In this document: in pieces, positions 5,863 to 13,502 of the stretch
How positions within the stretch are numbered: the first letter of the stretch is position 1
How the letters are laid out: each line of letters starts with the position of its first letter
Assembly: GCA_019416265.1 (NCBI GenBank)
Contig: DXXQ01000227.1
Coordinates: 1-13,535, forward strand
Reading direction: 5' to 3'
Length of the DNA: 13,535 bases
From: Clostridiales bacterium
Lineage (GTDB): Bacteria > Bacillota > Clostridia > Lachnospirales > Lachnospiraceae
Notes under the pieces: generated by a model
Databases searched by the model: none
What the model saw: only the letters and a program-made list of their open reading frames with translations
Told to the model about the DNA's origin: nothing
Program-made: the position numbers and the translations under genes

Positions 5863-7593
5863 TTATTTACCTAACTGAGCGTCGTTATTTCCGGATTCTG
5901 TTGTCCACATTTCAAGCATGTTGATCGGGTCGTTGAAGTCTGCGATCCAGCCGTTACGAGCTAAGTCGAAGTTGCCGGCTTTACGCTCGTTCAGGAATAC
6001 TGACCACTCTTTTGTATCGATAACCATGTCGATGCCAAGAGCTGCGAAATCCTGCTGAAGTGCTTCTGCGATTGCTACGTTTCCAGCGCCTTCGTTTGTA
6101 ACGTATGTTACGCTGAGAGGTGTTTCGTCAGAAAGCATTCCGTCATCACCGAATGTATATCCTGCAGACTCAAGGAGTGTTCTTGCTTCCTCAAGGTTTG
6201 CATCATATGCATCGTAGGAAGGATCAAAATATCCAACTGCTTCTTCGTTCGGATATGTGTAAGCGTCATCGTTTGCACGGAATTCACCGCCGTTACCATC
6301 CATCATCTTAGCCGGGATAAATGTATTAGCTACAACCTGGCCTGTCTGTCCGATGTTCTCAGCAATGTAGTCACGGTCAATGATAAGGCTGAATGCCCGT
6401 CTCATAGCGCTTGCCTGCTCAGCTGTTTTGCCTTCAAACAGCGGGCTGTTTACGTTGAAGCACATGTAGTATGTTCCTAACTGGTCTACAACGTGGAATT
6501 CAGGGCTGTCAAGCACTGCTGCTGTCTCATCAGTCGGGATACTGTCGATGAAGTCAAGGTCGCCTGCATTGTAAGCTGCGAATGGAGCTGCATCGTCATC
6601 ACTTAACATGAACTCAAGTCTTTCGATTTTAACTTCGTCTGCTCTGTACCAGTTCGGGTTTTTCTCGTAAACCATGCTCTCGTTGTGTTTCCACTCTTTC
6701 AGAGTGTAAGCACCGTTAGATACGAAGCCTGCTTCCTGTGCCCACAGACCCGGGTTTGTTTCCCAGCCTTCCTGTGCTTCTACACTTGCCTGAGGTACCG
6801 GGTAGAATGCTGGGAATGCGCAAAGGTCAAGGAAGTATACGCATGGAGCTTTCAGATTAACAGTAAGTGTTTTTCCGTCTTCACTTGCTGTTACATCAAG
6901 GGAACCATCCTCTTTTGTTGCAATTCCGTTGAACATATAGGAGTAGTCTGCTGCTGTCTGAGGATCAGCTGCACGTTTCCAGGAATATTCAAAGTCTTTT
7001 GCTGTAAGCTCTGTACCATCGCTCCATTTCAGGCCGTCTTTCATTGTGAAAGTATAAGTAAGGCCGTCTTCGCTCATTTCATAGCTGTCTGCAAGTGCAA
7101 GATCTACAGTACCGTCTTCTTTGTAGTAGCAAAGACCTGAGAAGGAAGAAACTGCAAGGCATGCACCGTCTACAGTAGAGTTCAGAGCCGGGTCAAGCTT
7201 ATCCGGTTCGGAAGCCATATAAAGGCGAAGTGTTGTAGCATCGCCTGCATCTGCAAACATGAAATACTTAAATCCGTATGCGTTGGAATAAACACCTGTT
7301 ACGTTCTCTTTAAGCATATATGGATCGTTGTAGTAGTAAAGAGGAACAAGTGCATTTGTATCCATCAGGATGTCCTCTGCCTGATGCATCATCTCTTCAC
7401 GTTTCGCAGTGTCTGTTTCAACCTTGATCTGCGCAATCAGGTTGTTGTACTCCTGCCAGTCCGGTGCTGCTTCGGAAGATTTCTTAGCAACGTCTGCTCC
7501 TTCAATCGGTTCTACTTCTGCTGCAAAAGCTGTTACAGGTGATAATGCTGTAGCTGCTGCAAGCACAAGTGCCATAGCTTTCTTTTTGTTCAT
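5863..7593 (-). CDS. oppA: Peptide ABC transporter substrate-binding protein (SBP_bac_5), circularly permuted
   Basis: A 576-residue extracytoplasmic peptide-binding protein for the adjacent Opp-type importer. ATG 7593 is chosen because GGAGGG lies 7 bases upstream. Residues 1-24 are a type I signal peptide (KKK, hydrophobic core, then TAFA/AE); there is no lipobox cysteine. Residues 45-114 (EYNNLIAQIK..., KREEMMHQAEDILMD, LVPLYYYNDPYML, YGFKYFMFA) match what is normally the C-terminal end of OppA-like proteins. Residues about 119-576 then begin like a normal mature N-terminus (TLRLYMASEPDKLDPALNS) and continue through LKDGLKWSDG-like, SNGAYTLKEW and RRAFSLIIDRDYIAENIG stretches to GWIADFNDPINMLEMW...GNNDAQLGK, then stop. 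Normally the 45-114 segment would follow here. Only 92 bases separate the stop from pepP, so no second copy of the tail fits. The family is certain; Opp versus Dpp specificity is not. Confidence 0.9.
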   Translation of the reverse strand: MNKKKAMALVLAAATALSPVTAFAAEVEPIEGADVAKKSSEAAPDWQEYNNLIAQIKVETDTAKREEMMHQAEDILMDTNALVPLYYYNDPYMLKENVTGVYSNAYGFKYFMFADAGDATTLRLYMASEPDKLDPALNSTVDGACLAVSSFSGLCYYKEDGTVDLALADSYEMSEDGLTYTFTMKDGLKWSDGTELTAKDFEYSWKRAADPQTAADYSYMFNGIATKEDGSLDVTASEDGKTLTVNLKAPCVYFLDLCAFPAFYPVPQASVEAQEGWETNPGLWAQEAGFVSNGAYTLKEWKHNESMVYEKNPNWYRADEVKIERLEFMLSDDDAAPFAAYNAGDLDFIDSIPTDETAAVLDSPEFHVVDQLGTYYMCFNVNSPLFEGKTAEQASAMRRAFSLIIDRDYIAENIGQTGQVVANTFIPAKMMDGNGGEFRANDDAYTYPNEEAVGYFDPSYDAYDANLEEARTLLESAGYTFGDDGMLSDETPLSVTYVTNEGAGNVAIAEALQQDFAALGIDMVIDTKEWSVFLNERKAGNFDLARNGWIADFNDPINMLEMWTTESGNNDAQLGK

Positions 7594-7618
7594 AGTGTTT
7601 CCCTCCATTAAAAGTTAT

Positions 7619-7634
7619 TTCGGTCTCTGCCGAA
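7619..7634 (-). other. Small hairpin in the SBP-gene leader
   Basis: TTCGG-tctctg-CCGAA on the plus strand, a 5-base stem with a 6-base loop. It ends 12 bases before the GGAGGG ribosome site of the SBP gene. It might protect the mRNA end or modulate translation. Confidence 0.3.
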
Positions 7635-7677
7635 TATAGTTTGTTATGGGATCCTCCATCCCTCAAACTCTTAAATT

Positions 7678-7692
7678 GAACACTGAGTGTTC
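7678..7692. promoter_or_regulatory. Perfect palindrome in the SBP-gene leader
   Basis: GAACACT-g-AGTGTTC has two perfect 7-base arms around a single base. It lies about 55-69 bases downstream of the predicted transcription start, so it could be a repressor operator. A one-base loop makes a stable RNA hairpin less likely than a protein site. Confidence 0.45.
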
Positions 7693-7752
7693 GCTGTCGT
7701 ACGATTTCACTTTACCGAATTAAAACCGTACAAGTTTAATGTGATTTAGTAC

Positions 7753-7781
7753 ATTATAACACTATTTGTTTCCAGATGCAA
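7753..7781 (-). promoter_or_regulatory. Strong sigma-A promoter of the SBP gene
   Basis: On the minus strand, TTGCAT (7776-7781), a 17-base spacer and a perfect TATAAT (7753-7758) preceded by TGT (extended -10). It lies just 20 bases beyond the oppF stop codon, with no terminator between. The binding protein can therefore be made both from the oppBCDF transcript and from its own promoter, matching the usual excess of SBP over transporter. The predicted leader is about 150 bases. Confidence 0.75.
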
Positions 7782-7801
7782 CTATATCTTTTTTTCTATT
7801 T

Positions 7802-8764
7802 TTATCTGTTCCAGCAGGCAACCATATGTCCGTTGCCTCTGTCCTCTAATTTCGGACATTCCTGAGCACACTTCTCTGTAGCGTAACGGCAGCGTGTACG
7901 GAATGCACAGCCGCTTGGAAGATTCATCGGACTCGGAACATCCCCCTCAAGAATAATACGCTTTCTCTGACGGGTAGTCTTTGGATCCGGAATAGGCACT
8001 GCGGAAAGCAGAGACTCTGTATACGGATGCTGCGGATGCTCATAAACCTCATCTGCATCTCCGATCTCCACGATCTTGCCAAGGTACATAACCGCAATAC
8101 GGTCGGAAATATGACGAACGATCAGAAGGTCATGGGCAATAAACAGATAAGCAACGCCCAGTTTTTCCTGAAGGTCTTCAAACATATTGACAACCTGGGC
8201 CTGAATGGATACGTCCAGGGCGCTGACCGGCTCATCGCAGACAATGAACTTCGGATTTACGGCAAGGGCACGGGCAATTCCGATACGCTGACGCTGACCG
8301 CCGGAAAACTCATGGGCATAACGTGTTGCATGCTCTGCGTTTAATCCTACCAGTTCCATCAGCTCAAGGATTTTTTCCCTGCGCTCCGCCTTTGTGCTGT
8401 ATAATTTATGGACATCCAGCGGCTCTCCGATAATATCCTCAACTGTCATACGAGGGTCAAGAGAAGAATAGGGATCCTGGAATACCATCTGCATTTCTTT
8501 ACGAAGTGACGCCATATTTTTTTCTGTGACAGGCTCTCCGTTAAAAAGGATCTCACCGCCGGTGGGCTCATAGAGACGCAGCAGAGTACGTCCTACTGTT
8601 GTTTTACCACAGCCGGACTCGCCTACAAGTCCAAGAGTTTCCCCCGGCTTGATGGAAAAGGATACGCCGTCTACAGCCTTGAGGTCTGTTTTTTTGAAAA
8701 ATCCCGTACTGATCGGGAAATACTGTTTTAAATCTTTTACTTCTACAAGATATTCACTGCTCAC
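7802..8764 (-). CDS. oppF: Oligopeptide/dipeptide ABC transporter ATP-binding protein (OppF/DppF type)
   Basis: A 320-residue cytoplasmic ATPase subunit. Visible elements are Walker A GESGCGKT (48-55), Q-loop Q96 (VFQDPYSSLDP), ABC signature FSGGQRQR (153-160), Walker B FIVCDE (173-178) and H-loop H211. The C-terminal oligo_HPY domain has HPYTESLLSAVPIPDP (246-261) and a cysteine cluster (C286, C292, C299, C303, C317) seen in OppD/OppF-type subunits. The start codon is GTG at 8764, which overlaps the TGA stop of oppD (GTGA), with AGGAGG nine bases upstream. The two ATPases should thus be translated in a coupled fashion as a 1:1 heterodimer. Confidence 0.93.
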   Translation of the reverse strand: MSSEYLVEVKDLKQYFPISTGFFKKTDLKAVDGVSFSIKPGETLGLVGESGCGKTTVGRTLLRLYEPTGGEILFNGEPVTEKNMASLRKEMQMVFQDPYSSLDPRMTVEDIIGEPLDVHKLYSTKAERREKILELMELVGLNAEHATRYAHEFSGGQRQRIGIARALAVNPKFIVCDEPVSALDVSIQAQVVNMFEDLQEKLGVAYLFIAHDLLIVRHISDRIAVMYLGKIVEIGDADEVYEHPQHPYTESLLSAVPIPDPKTTRQRKRIILEGDVPSPMNLPSGCAFRTRCRYATEKCAQECPKLEDRGNGHMVACWNR

Positions 8765-9777
8765 GCTTCTTTACCTCCTGCCTGTTCTTCCATCTGGCGT
8801 TTCACATTCATCCAGCAGGATGCCTTATGTGTCTCGCTTAATTCCAATTCTTCCGGTTTCTGTTCCAGACAGATTTTCATTGCATTGTCGCAACGGGTGC
8901 AGAATGCACAGCCCTTCGGCATATTCAGAAGGTTGATCGGAGTACCGCCAATCGGGATCAGACGTTCCTTGCTGTTTTCCACATTCGGAATGGAACGAAG
9001 AAGTCCTTTTGTATACTCGTGGCTTGGAGCATAGAAAATATCGTCTGCAGTTCCACGCTCACAAATGCTTCCGCCATACATAACGATAATCTTATCACAC
9101 ATATCTGCGATAACACCAAGGTCATGGGTTACCATGATAATTGCCATTCCCAGTGTTTTCTGAAGTTCCTGCATCAGTTCCAGGATCTGGGCCTGAATGG
9201 TAACGTCAAGAGCTGTTGTAGGCTCGTCTGCGATCAGGATATCCGGCTCGCAGGCAAGAGCCATGGCGATCATAACACGCTGACGCATACCGCCGGAAAG
9301 CTCATAAGGATACTGTTTGATACGTTTCTCCGGTTCATTTACGCCTACTAACTGGAGCATCTCAACTGCACGGGCTTTCGCCTGCTCTTTTGTTTTGTCT
9401 GTATGGAGAAGAATCGCCTCCATAAGCTGATTTCCGATGGTAAATACAGGGTTTAAGCTTGTCATCGGGTCCTGGAAAATAATACTGCATCGTTTTCCGC
9501 GGAAGCCTGCCATCTGTTTCTTGCTCCATTTGGTGATATCCTCACCCTTGTAGAGAACCTCTCCCTCTGTGATACGGCCTGTCTCAGCCAGAATCTGCAT
9601 GATGGAGTAGGCAGTAACACTTTTTCCGGAACCGGATTCTCCAACGATTCCCATGATCTCTCCCGGTTTCAGGTTGAAGCTGACACCATTTACCGCTTTT
9701 ACCTCACCGGAATCTGTAAAGAATGAGGTGTGGAGATTTTTCACTTCCAGTAAATATTCACTTTTATTTGTACTCAT
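8761..9777 (-). CDS. oppD: Oligopeptide/dipeptide ABC transporter ATP-binding protein (OppD/DppD type)
   Basis: A 338-residue ATPase partner of OppF. Walker A is GESGSGKS (46-53), the Q-loop is IIFQDPMTSLNP (99-110, Q102), the signature is LSGGMRQR (160-167), Walker B is ILIADE (180-185) and the H-loop is H218. The oligo_HPY C-terminus follows (SHEYTKGLLRSIP, then GCAFCTRC at 289-296 and C303, C321), a possible metal- or Fe-S-binding cysteine set known in related subunits. The ATG at 9777 is preceded by AGGAGG, which lies inside the last two arginine codons (AGG AGG) of oppC. Expression is therefore tightly tied to the permease gene. Confidence 0.94.
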   Translation of the reverse strand: MSTNKSEYLLEVKNLHTSFFTDSGEVKAVNGVSFNLKPGEIMGIVGESGSGKSVTAYSIMQILAETGRITEGEVLYKGEDITKWSKKQMAGFRGKRCSIIFQDPMTSLNPVFTIGNQLMEAILLHTDKTKEQAKARAVEMLQLVGVNEPEKRIKQYPYELSGGMRQRVMIAMALACEPDILIADEPTTALDVTIQAQILELMQELQKTLGMAIIMVTHDLGVIADMCDKIIVMYGGSICERGTADDIFYAPSHEYTKGLLRSIPNVENSKERLIPIGGTPINLLNMPKGCAFCTRCDNAMKICLEQKPEELELSETHKASCWMNVKRQMEEQAGGKEA

Positions 9778-9783
9778 CTCTCA

Positions 9784-10857
9784 TTACCTCCTAAGTTTCG
9801 GGTCAAATGCGTCACGTAAGCCGTCGCCTAACAGGTTAAAGGAAAGAACCAGAAGGCAGATTACGATCGCCGGGAAAAGAAGTTTGTGCGGGTAGCTGTT
9901 GATACCTTTGATGGCCTCATTGGCAAGAGAACCAAGAGAAGGCATCGGAGCCTGTACGCCAAGTCCTGCGAAGCTCAGGAAACTCTCTGTAAAGATCGCA
10001 GAAGGAATCTGTAATGCAGTGGAAATAAAAATAACGCTGATACAGTTCGGAAGGATATGCTTACGGATGATTCTTCCCGGTTTCGCACCTACCGTACGGG
10101 CTGCCAGAATATATTCGTTCTCTTTAATAGAAAGAATCTGACCTCTGACAAGACGGGCCATACCTACCCAGTAGAGAAGTCCGAATACAATGAAAAGGGA
10201 GAGCATATTTGTTCCCACCTTTGCAAGAACGGTTCCCTCAATTACCGGAGTCAGGGTCTCTTTCAGGACAACTGACAGAAGGATAACCATCAGCATGTCA
10301 GGAAGCGAGTATATGACATCGACGATTCGCATCATGATAAGGTCGACCTTCCCCCCCGCATAACCGGAAATACTTCCGTAAAGAAGTCCGATAACAAGTA
10401 CCAGGACAGCGGCAAAAATACCGATAACAAGAGAAACTCGTGTTCCGTATACAATACGAACAAAGTAGTCACGGCACTGCTCGTCAGTTCCCAGGATATG
10501 AGGGAAAAGCTCGCCGCCTTCGTCGATAAATTTCTGTTCGTTTTTGGACCACTCAAAAGGTTTCAGGTTCTTGGCAGTCTTATCTCGTCTGCCGTTTACG
10601 GATATCATTTCTTCGTAGCCGTAAGGTACAACCATGGGAGCTACGATCGTAGTTGCAAGGATCAGAAGCAGAACAATGATACTTCCTACTGCAAACGGGT
10701 TTTTCATCAGCTTACGCATACCGTCCTTAAAGAACGTTGTAGATTCACTCATGACGTCCTGCTGCGCTTTTTCCGCCTCTGTGGCAAGCTCGAATTTGGA
10801 CAGGTCGATCTGCGAGCTGAGAGGGCTCTTTTTGAATGTATTTTTTTCGTTAGCCAT
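9784..10857 (-). CDS. oppC: Oligopeptide/dipeptide ABC transporter permease (OppC/DppC type)
   Basis: A 357-residue inner-membrane permease. The N-terminal tail of about 50 residues is cytoplasmic. TM1 (about 55-77) is followed by a long extracytoplasmic loop ending in HILGTDEQCRDYFVRIVYGTR (120-140), the position of the usual LGTD-x-x-GRD motif; here a Q-C pair replaces x-G. Five further hydrophobic helices follow, and the EAA loop that contacts the ATPases is EYILAARTVGAKPGRIIRKH (248-267). It ends FDPKLRR, normal for OppC. ATG 10857 lies 16 bases after the oppB stop, with AGGAGG overlapping that stop. It pairs with OppB to form the channel. Confidence 0.93.
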   Translation of the reverse strand: MANEKNTFKKSPLSSQIDLSKFELATEAEKAQQDVMSESTTFFKDGMRKLMKNPFAVGSIIVLLLILATTIVAPMVVPYGYEEMISVNGRRDKTAKNLKPFEWSKNEQKFIDEGGELFPHILGTDEQCRDYFVRIVYGTRVSLVIGIFAAVLVLVIGLLYGSISGYAGGKVDLIMMRIVDVIYSLPDMLMVILLSVVLKETLTPVIEGTVLAKVGTNMLSLFIVFGLLYWVGMARLVRGQILSIKENEYILAARTVGAKPGRIIRKHILPNCISVIFISTALQIPSAIFTESFLSFAGLGVQAPMPSLGSLANEAIKGINSYPHKLLFPAIVICLLVLSFNLLGDGLRDAFDPKLRR

Positions 10858-10873
10858 CTTCTCTATGTTCCTC

Positions 10874-11785
10874 CTAGTCGAATGAGATTCTCGGGTCTAC
10901 CAGCTTGTAGATAAGGTCGCTGAGCAGGTTGAGCACAACCATCAGGGTTGCAAGGAAAATCGTTACGGACATGATCATCGGATAATCACGGTTTGTAATA
11001 CTGGAAACGAATTTCGTTCCAAGTCCGCCGATATTGAAAATATTCTCCACAACAAGACTTCCTGTAAGGATGAAGGCAAGCATCGGTCCCACATAAGTGA
11101 TTACAGGGATCAGAGCATTTCTTAAACCATGTTTAAAAATAACCTTTGCCTGAGATACGCCTTTCGCACGAGCGGTACGTATATAGTCCTGTCCCAGTGC
11201 ATCCAGCATACTTGTCTTGGTCAGACGGGTAATGTACGCCATCGGATAAAGAGCAAGGGAGATAATCGGAAGAATATAGCTCTTATTGGTAACGCTGAAA
11301 GCCGGAACCCAGCGTAACTGCACACAGAACACCAGCAGAAGCAGGATTGCAAGTACGAAGCTGGGCAGCGCCGTAAACAGGGTTGACAAAAAGATGATCA
11401 GCCTGTCCGGCCATTTGTTTCTCATAAGAGCTGCGATACTTCCAAGAGTTACACCAATGATCACTGCAAAAAATGCAGCGGTTCCGCCCAGACGGGCTGA
11501 TACTGCAAAAGATTCTTTTACAGTTTTTGCGATATCACGGCCGGTTTTTAAGGACACGCCTAAATCACCGTGTGCAAGATTCTTAAGATATAACACAAAC
11601 TGCGTTGTTACCGGTTTGTCAAGGTTGTATCTCTCCTCAAGAACAGCCTTAACTTCAGGGCTTGGTGCTTTTTCCTTGTCGAATGGACCGCCCGGGATCG
11701 CATTCATTGCAAAAAACGTAATGGCACATATAATGAACACCGTTACGACGGCTAATAATCCTCGTTTAACTACATATTTAGCCAA
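10874..11785 (-). CDS. oppB: Oligopeptide/dipeptide ABC transporter permease (OppB/DppB type)
   Basis: A 303-residue membrane permease, first gene of the transporter operon. TM1 (10-30) runs into the hallmark MNAIPGGPF. The ERYNLDKP...GDLGVSL region (51-79) is the typical OppB periplasm-facing segment. The EAA loop is DYIRTARAKGVSQAKVIFKH (200-219), and LVDPRISFD is the standard C-terminus. The start is TTG at 11785 (MAKYVVKRG), with AAGGAG about 10 bases upstream. No ATG fits, and a TTG start may keep the level low. A consensus promoter lies about 120 bases upstream. Confidence 0.93.
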   Translation of the reverse strand: MAKYVVKRGLLAVVTVFIICAITFFAMNAIPGGPFDKEKAPSPEVKAVLEERYNLDKPVTTQFVLYLKNLAHGDLGVSLKTGRDIAKTVKESFAVSARLGGTAAFFAVIIGVTLGSIAALMRNKWPDRLIIFLSTLFTALPSFVLAILLLLVFCVQLRWVPAFSVTNKSYILPIISLALYPMAYITRLTKTSMLDALGQDYIRTARAKGVSQAKVIFKHGLRNALIPVITYVGPMLAFILTGSLVVENIFNIGGLGTKFVSSITNRDYPMIMSVTIFLATLMVVLNLLSDLIYKLVDPRISFD

Positions 11786-11855
11786 ATTGATTCACTCTCC
11801 TTTTCATTTTCTTATAAGGCTGTCCTCTATACAACACCAAAATCCCCCTCCCGGC

Positions 11856-11873
11856 GTTTCTGTATACAGCAAC
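11856..11873. promoter_or_regulatory. Operator-like palindrome in the oppB leader
   Basis: GTTTCTGTATACAGCAAC is an 18-base inverted repeat with one mismatched pair, and its inner 10 bases (CTGTATACAG) are perfect. It lies about 33-50 bases downstream of the predicted oppB transcription start, a place where a roadblock repressor could bind. The cognate protein is unknown. Confidence 0.4.
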
Positions 11874-11880
11874 CCTACAT

Positions 11881-11901
11881 GTGTCCTTTTACCAAAGACA
11901 C
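11881..11901 (-). other. Short hairpin at the 5' end of the oppB transcript
   Basis: In minus-strand RNA, GTGTCTTT-ggtaa-AAGGACAC gives eight pairs including one G-U. It begins within a few bases of the predicted start site, so it may stabilise the 5' end. Confidence 0.35.
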
Positions 11902-11911
11902 GTTTCTATAT

Positions 11912-11940
11912 AGAATACTCAAATTTGTTATATTTGTCAA
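11912..11940 (-). promoter_or_regulatory. Sigma-A promoter of the oppBCDF operon
   Basis: On the minus strand, a perfect TTGACA (11935-11940), a 17-base spacer and TATTCT (11912-11917). Transcription should start near 11905, giving a leader of about 120 bases. Confidence 0.75.
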
Positions 11941-11990
11941 TCTTTTTTATCGTTTTAAGTCAAAATTTGTTGAACGCGTCAAAGCAGAAA

Positions 11991-12028
11991 AGCGGACAAA
12001 TATCTGTTAATTCAAACATTCATCCGCT
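11991..12028 (-). terminator. Rho-independent terminator of the UPF0210 gene
   Basis: Two 16-base arms (11991-12006 and 12013-12028) enclose a 6-base AT loop. In minus-strand RNA all 16 positions pair if G-U is allowed, with AGCGGA/TCCGCT at the base. A TTTCTGCTTT tract follows. It starts 67 bases after the stop codon. Confidence 0.75.
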
Positions 12029-12095
12029 CATTCTCTATAATCTTTTATTATTTCATCTTTCCAAGTTTAAATTCTATATATTTAGACTATTCAGA

Positions 12096-13460
12096 TTAAT
12101 TCTTAAAGCTGTGGATTGGCGCAGGGATTCTTCCGCCGCGCTGTACAAAGGCGTCACAGGAGAACTGATTTACAGGCATGATCGGCGCATACCCCAGCAG
12201 GCCGCCGAATTCCACAGTCTCTCCTACTCCTTTTCCGATCACCGGAATCAGGCGCACTGCTGTTGTCTTCTGGTTGATCATACCAATGGCAGCTTCATCG
12301 GCAATGATTCCTGAAATTGTGGATGCCTTCGTGTCTCCCGGGATTGCGATCATATCAAGGCCCACGGAGCAGACGCAGGTCATTGCCTCCAGCTTTTCGA
12401 TCACAAGAGAGCCTGCATTCACAGCGTCGATCATTCCCTGGTCCTCACTTACCGGAATAAAAGCGCCGCTTAAACCGCCAACTGCCGTAGACGCCATTAC
12501 GCCGCCTTTTTTCACCTGGTCGTTAAGAAGGGCAAGGGCTGCTGTCGTTCCCGGAGCTCCCACTCTTTCCAGACCGATCTCCTCCAGGATTTCTGCCACA
12601 CTGTCTCCGATGGCCGGGGTTGGGGCCAGAGAGAGATCCACGATTCCAAATTTCACCCCGAGACGTTTGGACGCCTCCTGTGCTACAAGCTGGCCCACAC
12701 GGGTCACCTTAAAGGCCGTGCGCTTGATCATCTCGCAAAGAGTTTCGAAATCTTTTCCTCTTACTTTTTCAAGAGCTGTTTTCACTACGCCGGGGCCGCT
12801 GACTCCTACGTTGATAATGGTATCTGCTTCCGTTACTCCATGGAAGGCGCCGGCCATAAACGGGTTGTCATCGGGCGCATTGCAGAATACCACCAGCTTC
12901 GCACATCCGAGGGAATCCTGATCCTTTGTGGCCTCTGCTGTCTTCAGGACGATTTCTCCCATCAGCTTCACAGCATCCATATTGATACCGGTTCTTGTAG
13001 AACCTACGTTTACAGAGCTGCACACCCTCTCTGTACTTGCAAGAGCCTCAGGAATGGAATGGATCAGAAGCTCCTCTGCCGGAGTCATTCCCTTGCTCAC
13101 CAGAGCAGAATAGCCGCCGATGAAGTTGACGCCTACCGTATGAGCTGCCCTGTCCAGAGTTTTGGCGATGGTCACGAAGTCCTCCGGGGTTTTGCAGGCT
13201 GCACCGCCAACCAGTGCGATGGGGGTTACGGAAATTCTTTTATTTACAATGGGGATTCCATATTCTGTTGCAATTTTATCACCTGTGGAAACCAGATCCT
13301 TTGCACAGGTTGTGATTTTATCGTAAATTTTCTGATTTACTTTCTCAAGATCGCTGTCAATGCAGTCCAGAAGACTGATCCCCATGGTAATGGTACGCAC
13401 ATCCAGATTTTCCTGTTCGATCATTTTATTTGTTTCATTTACTTCAAATATATTTATCAT
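12096..13460 (-). CDS. UPF0210 (DUF711/PFL family) protein
   Basis: A 454-residue cytoplasmic protein, full length for UPF0210 (about 450). Recognisable stretches are VRTITMGISLLDC (21-33), NKRISVTPIALV (73-84), GGYSALVSKG (115-124), SSVNVGSTRTGINM (148-161), FCNAPDDNPFMAGAFHG (192-208), VGVSGPGVV (218-226), LAPTPAIGDSVAEILEE (278-294), GGLSGAFIPVSED (328-340) and the C-terminal MPVNQFSCDAFVQRGGRIPAP (428-448). The family shows distant similarity to glycyl radical/anaerobic nucleotide reductase-like folds, but its function is not established. ATG 13460 is chosen (AAGGAG eight bases upstream, INIFEV start); an ATG at 13487 overlaps the leader. It pairs with the UPF0237 gene just upstream, a common arrangement. 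Confidence 0.92.
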   Translation of the reverse strand: MINIFEVNETNKMIEQENLDVRTITMGISLLDCIDSDLEKVNQKIYDKITTCAKDLVSTGDKIATEYGIPIVNKRISVTPIALVGGAACKTPEDFVTIAKTLDRAAHTVGVNFIGGYSALVSKGMTPAEELLIHSIPEALASTERVCSSVNVGSTRTGINMDAVKLMGEIVLKTAEATKDQDSLGCAKLVVFCNAPDDNPFMAGAFHGVTEADTIINVGVSGPGVVKTALEKVRGKDFETLCEMIKRTAFKVTRVGQLVAQEASKRLGVKFGIVDLSLAPTPAIGDSVAEILEEIGLERVGAPGTTAALALLNDQVKKGGVMASTAVGGLSGAFIPVSEDQGMIDAVNAGSLVIEKLEAMTCVCSVGLDMIAIPGDTKASTISGIIADEAAIGMINQKTTAVRLIPVIGKGVGETVEFGGLLGYAPIMPVNQFSCDAFVQRGGRIPAPIHSFKN

Positions 13461-13502
13461 AATAAGTTCTCCTTGAATGTTCTGCATCCATGTGTATGAG
13501 CA

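Larger units (their letters stand above)
11786..12095. other. 310-base regulatory gap between the UPF0210 gene and oppB
   Basis: No gene is visible. In minus-strand order it holds the terminator of the UPF0210 gene (11991-12028), the oppB promoter (11912-11940), a hairpin (11881-11901), an 18-base palindrome (11856-11873) and the oppB ribosome site (AAGGAG). Confidence 0.7.

Noticed and set aside
11286..12314. Plus-strand open frame of 342 codons spanning oppB, the gap and the UPF0210 end
   Set aside because: It crosses two genes on the other strand, a promoter and a terminator. No family resemblance and no ribosome site were seen.
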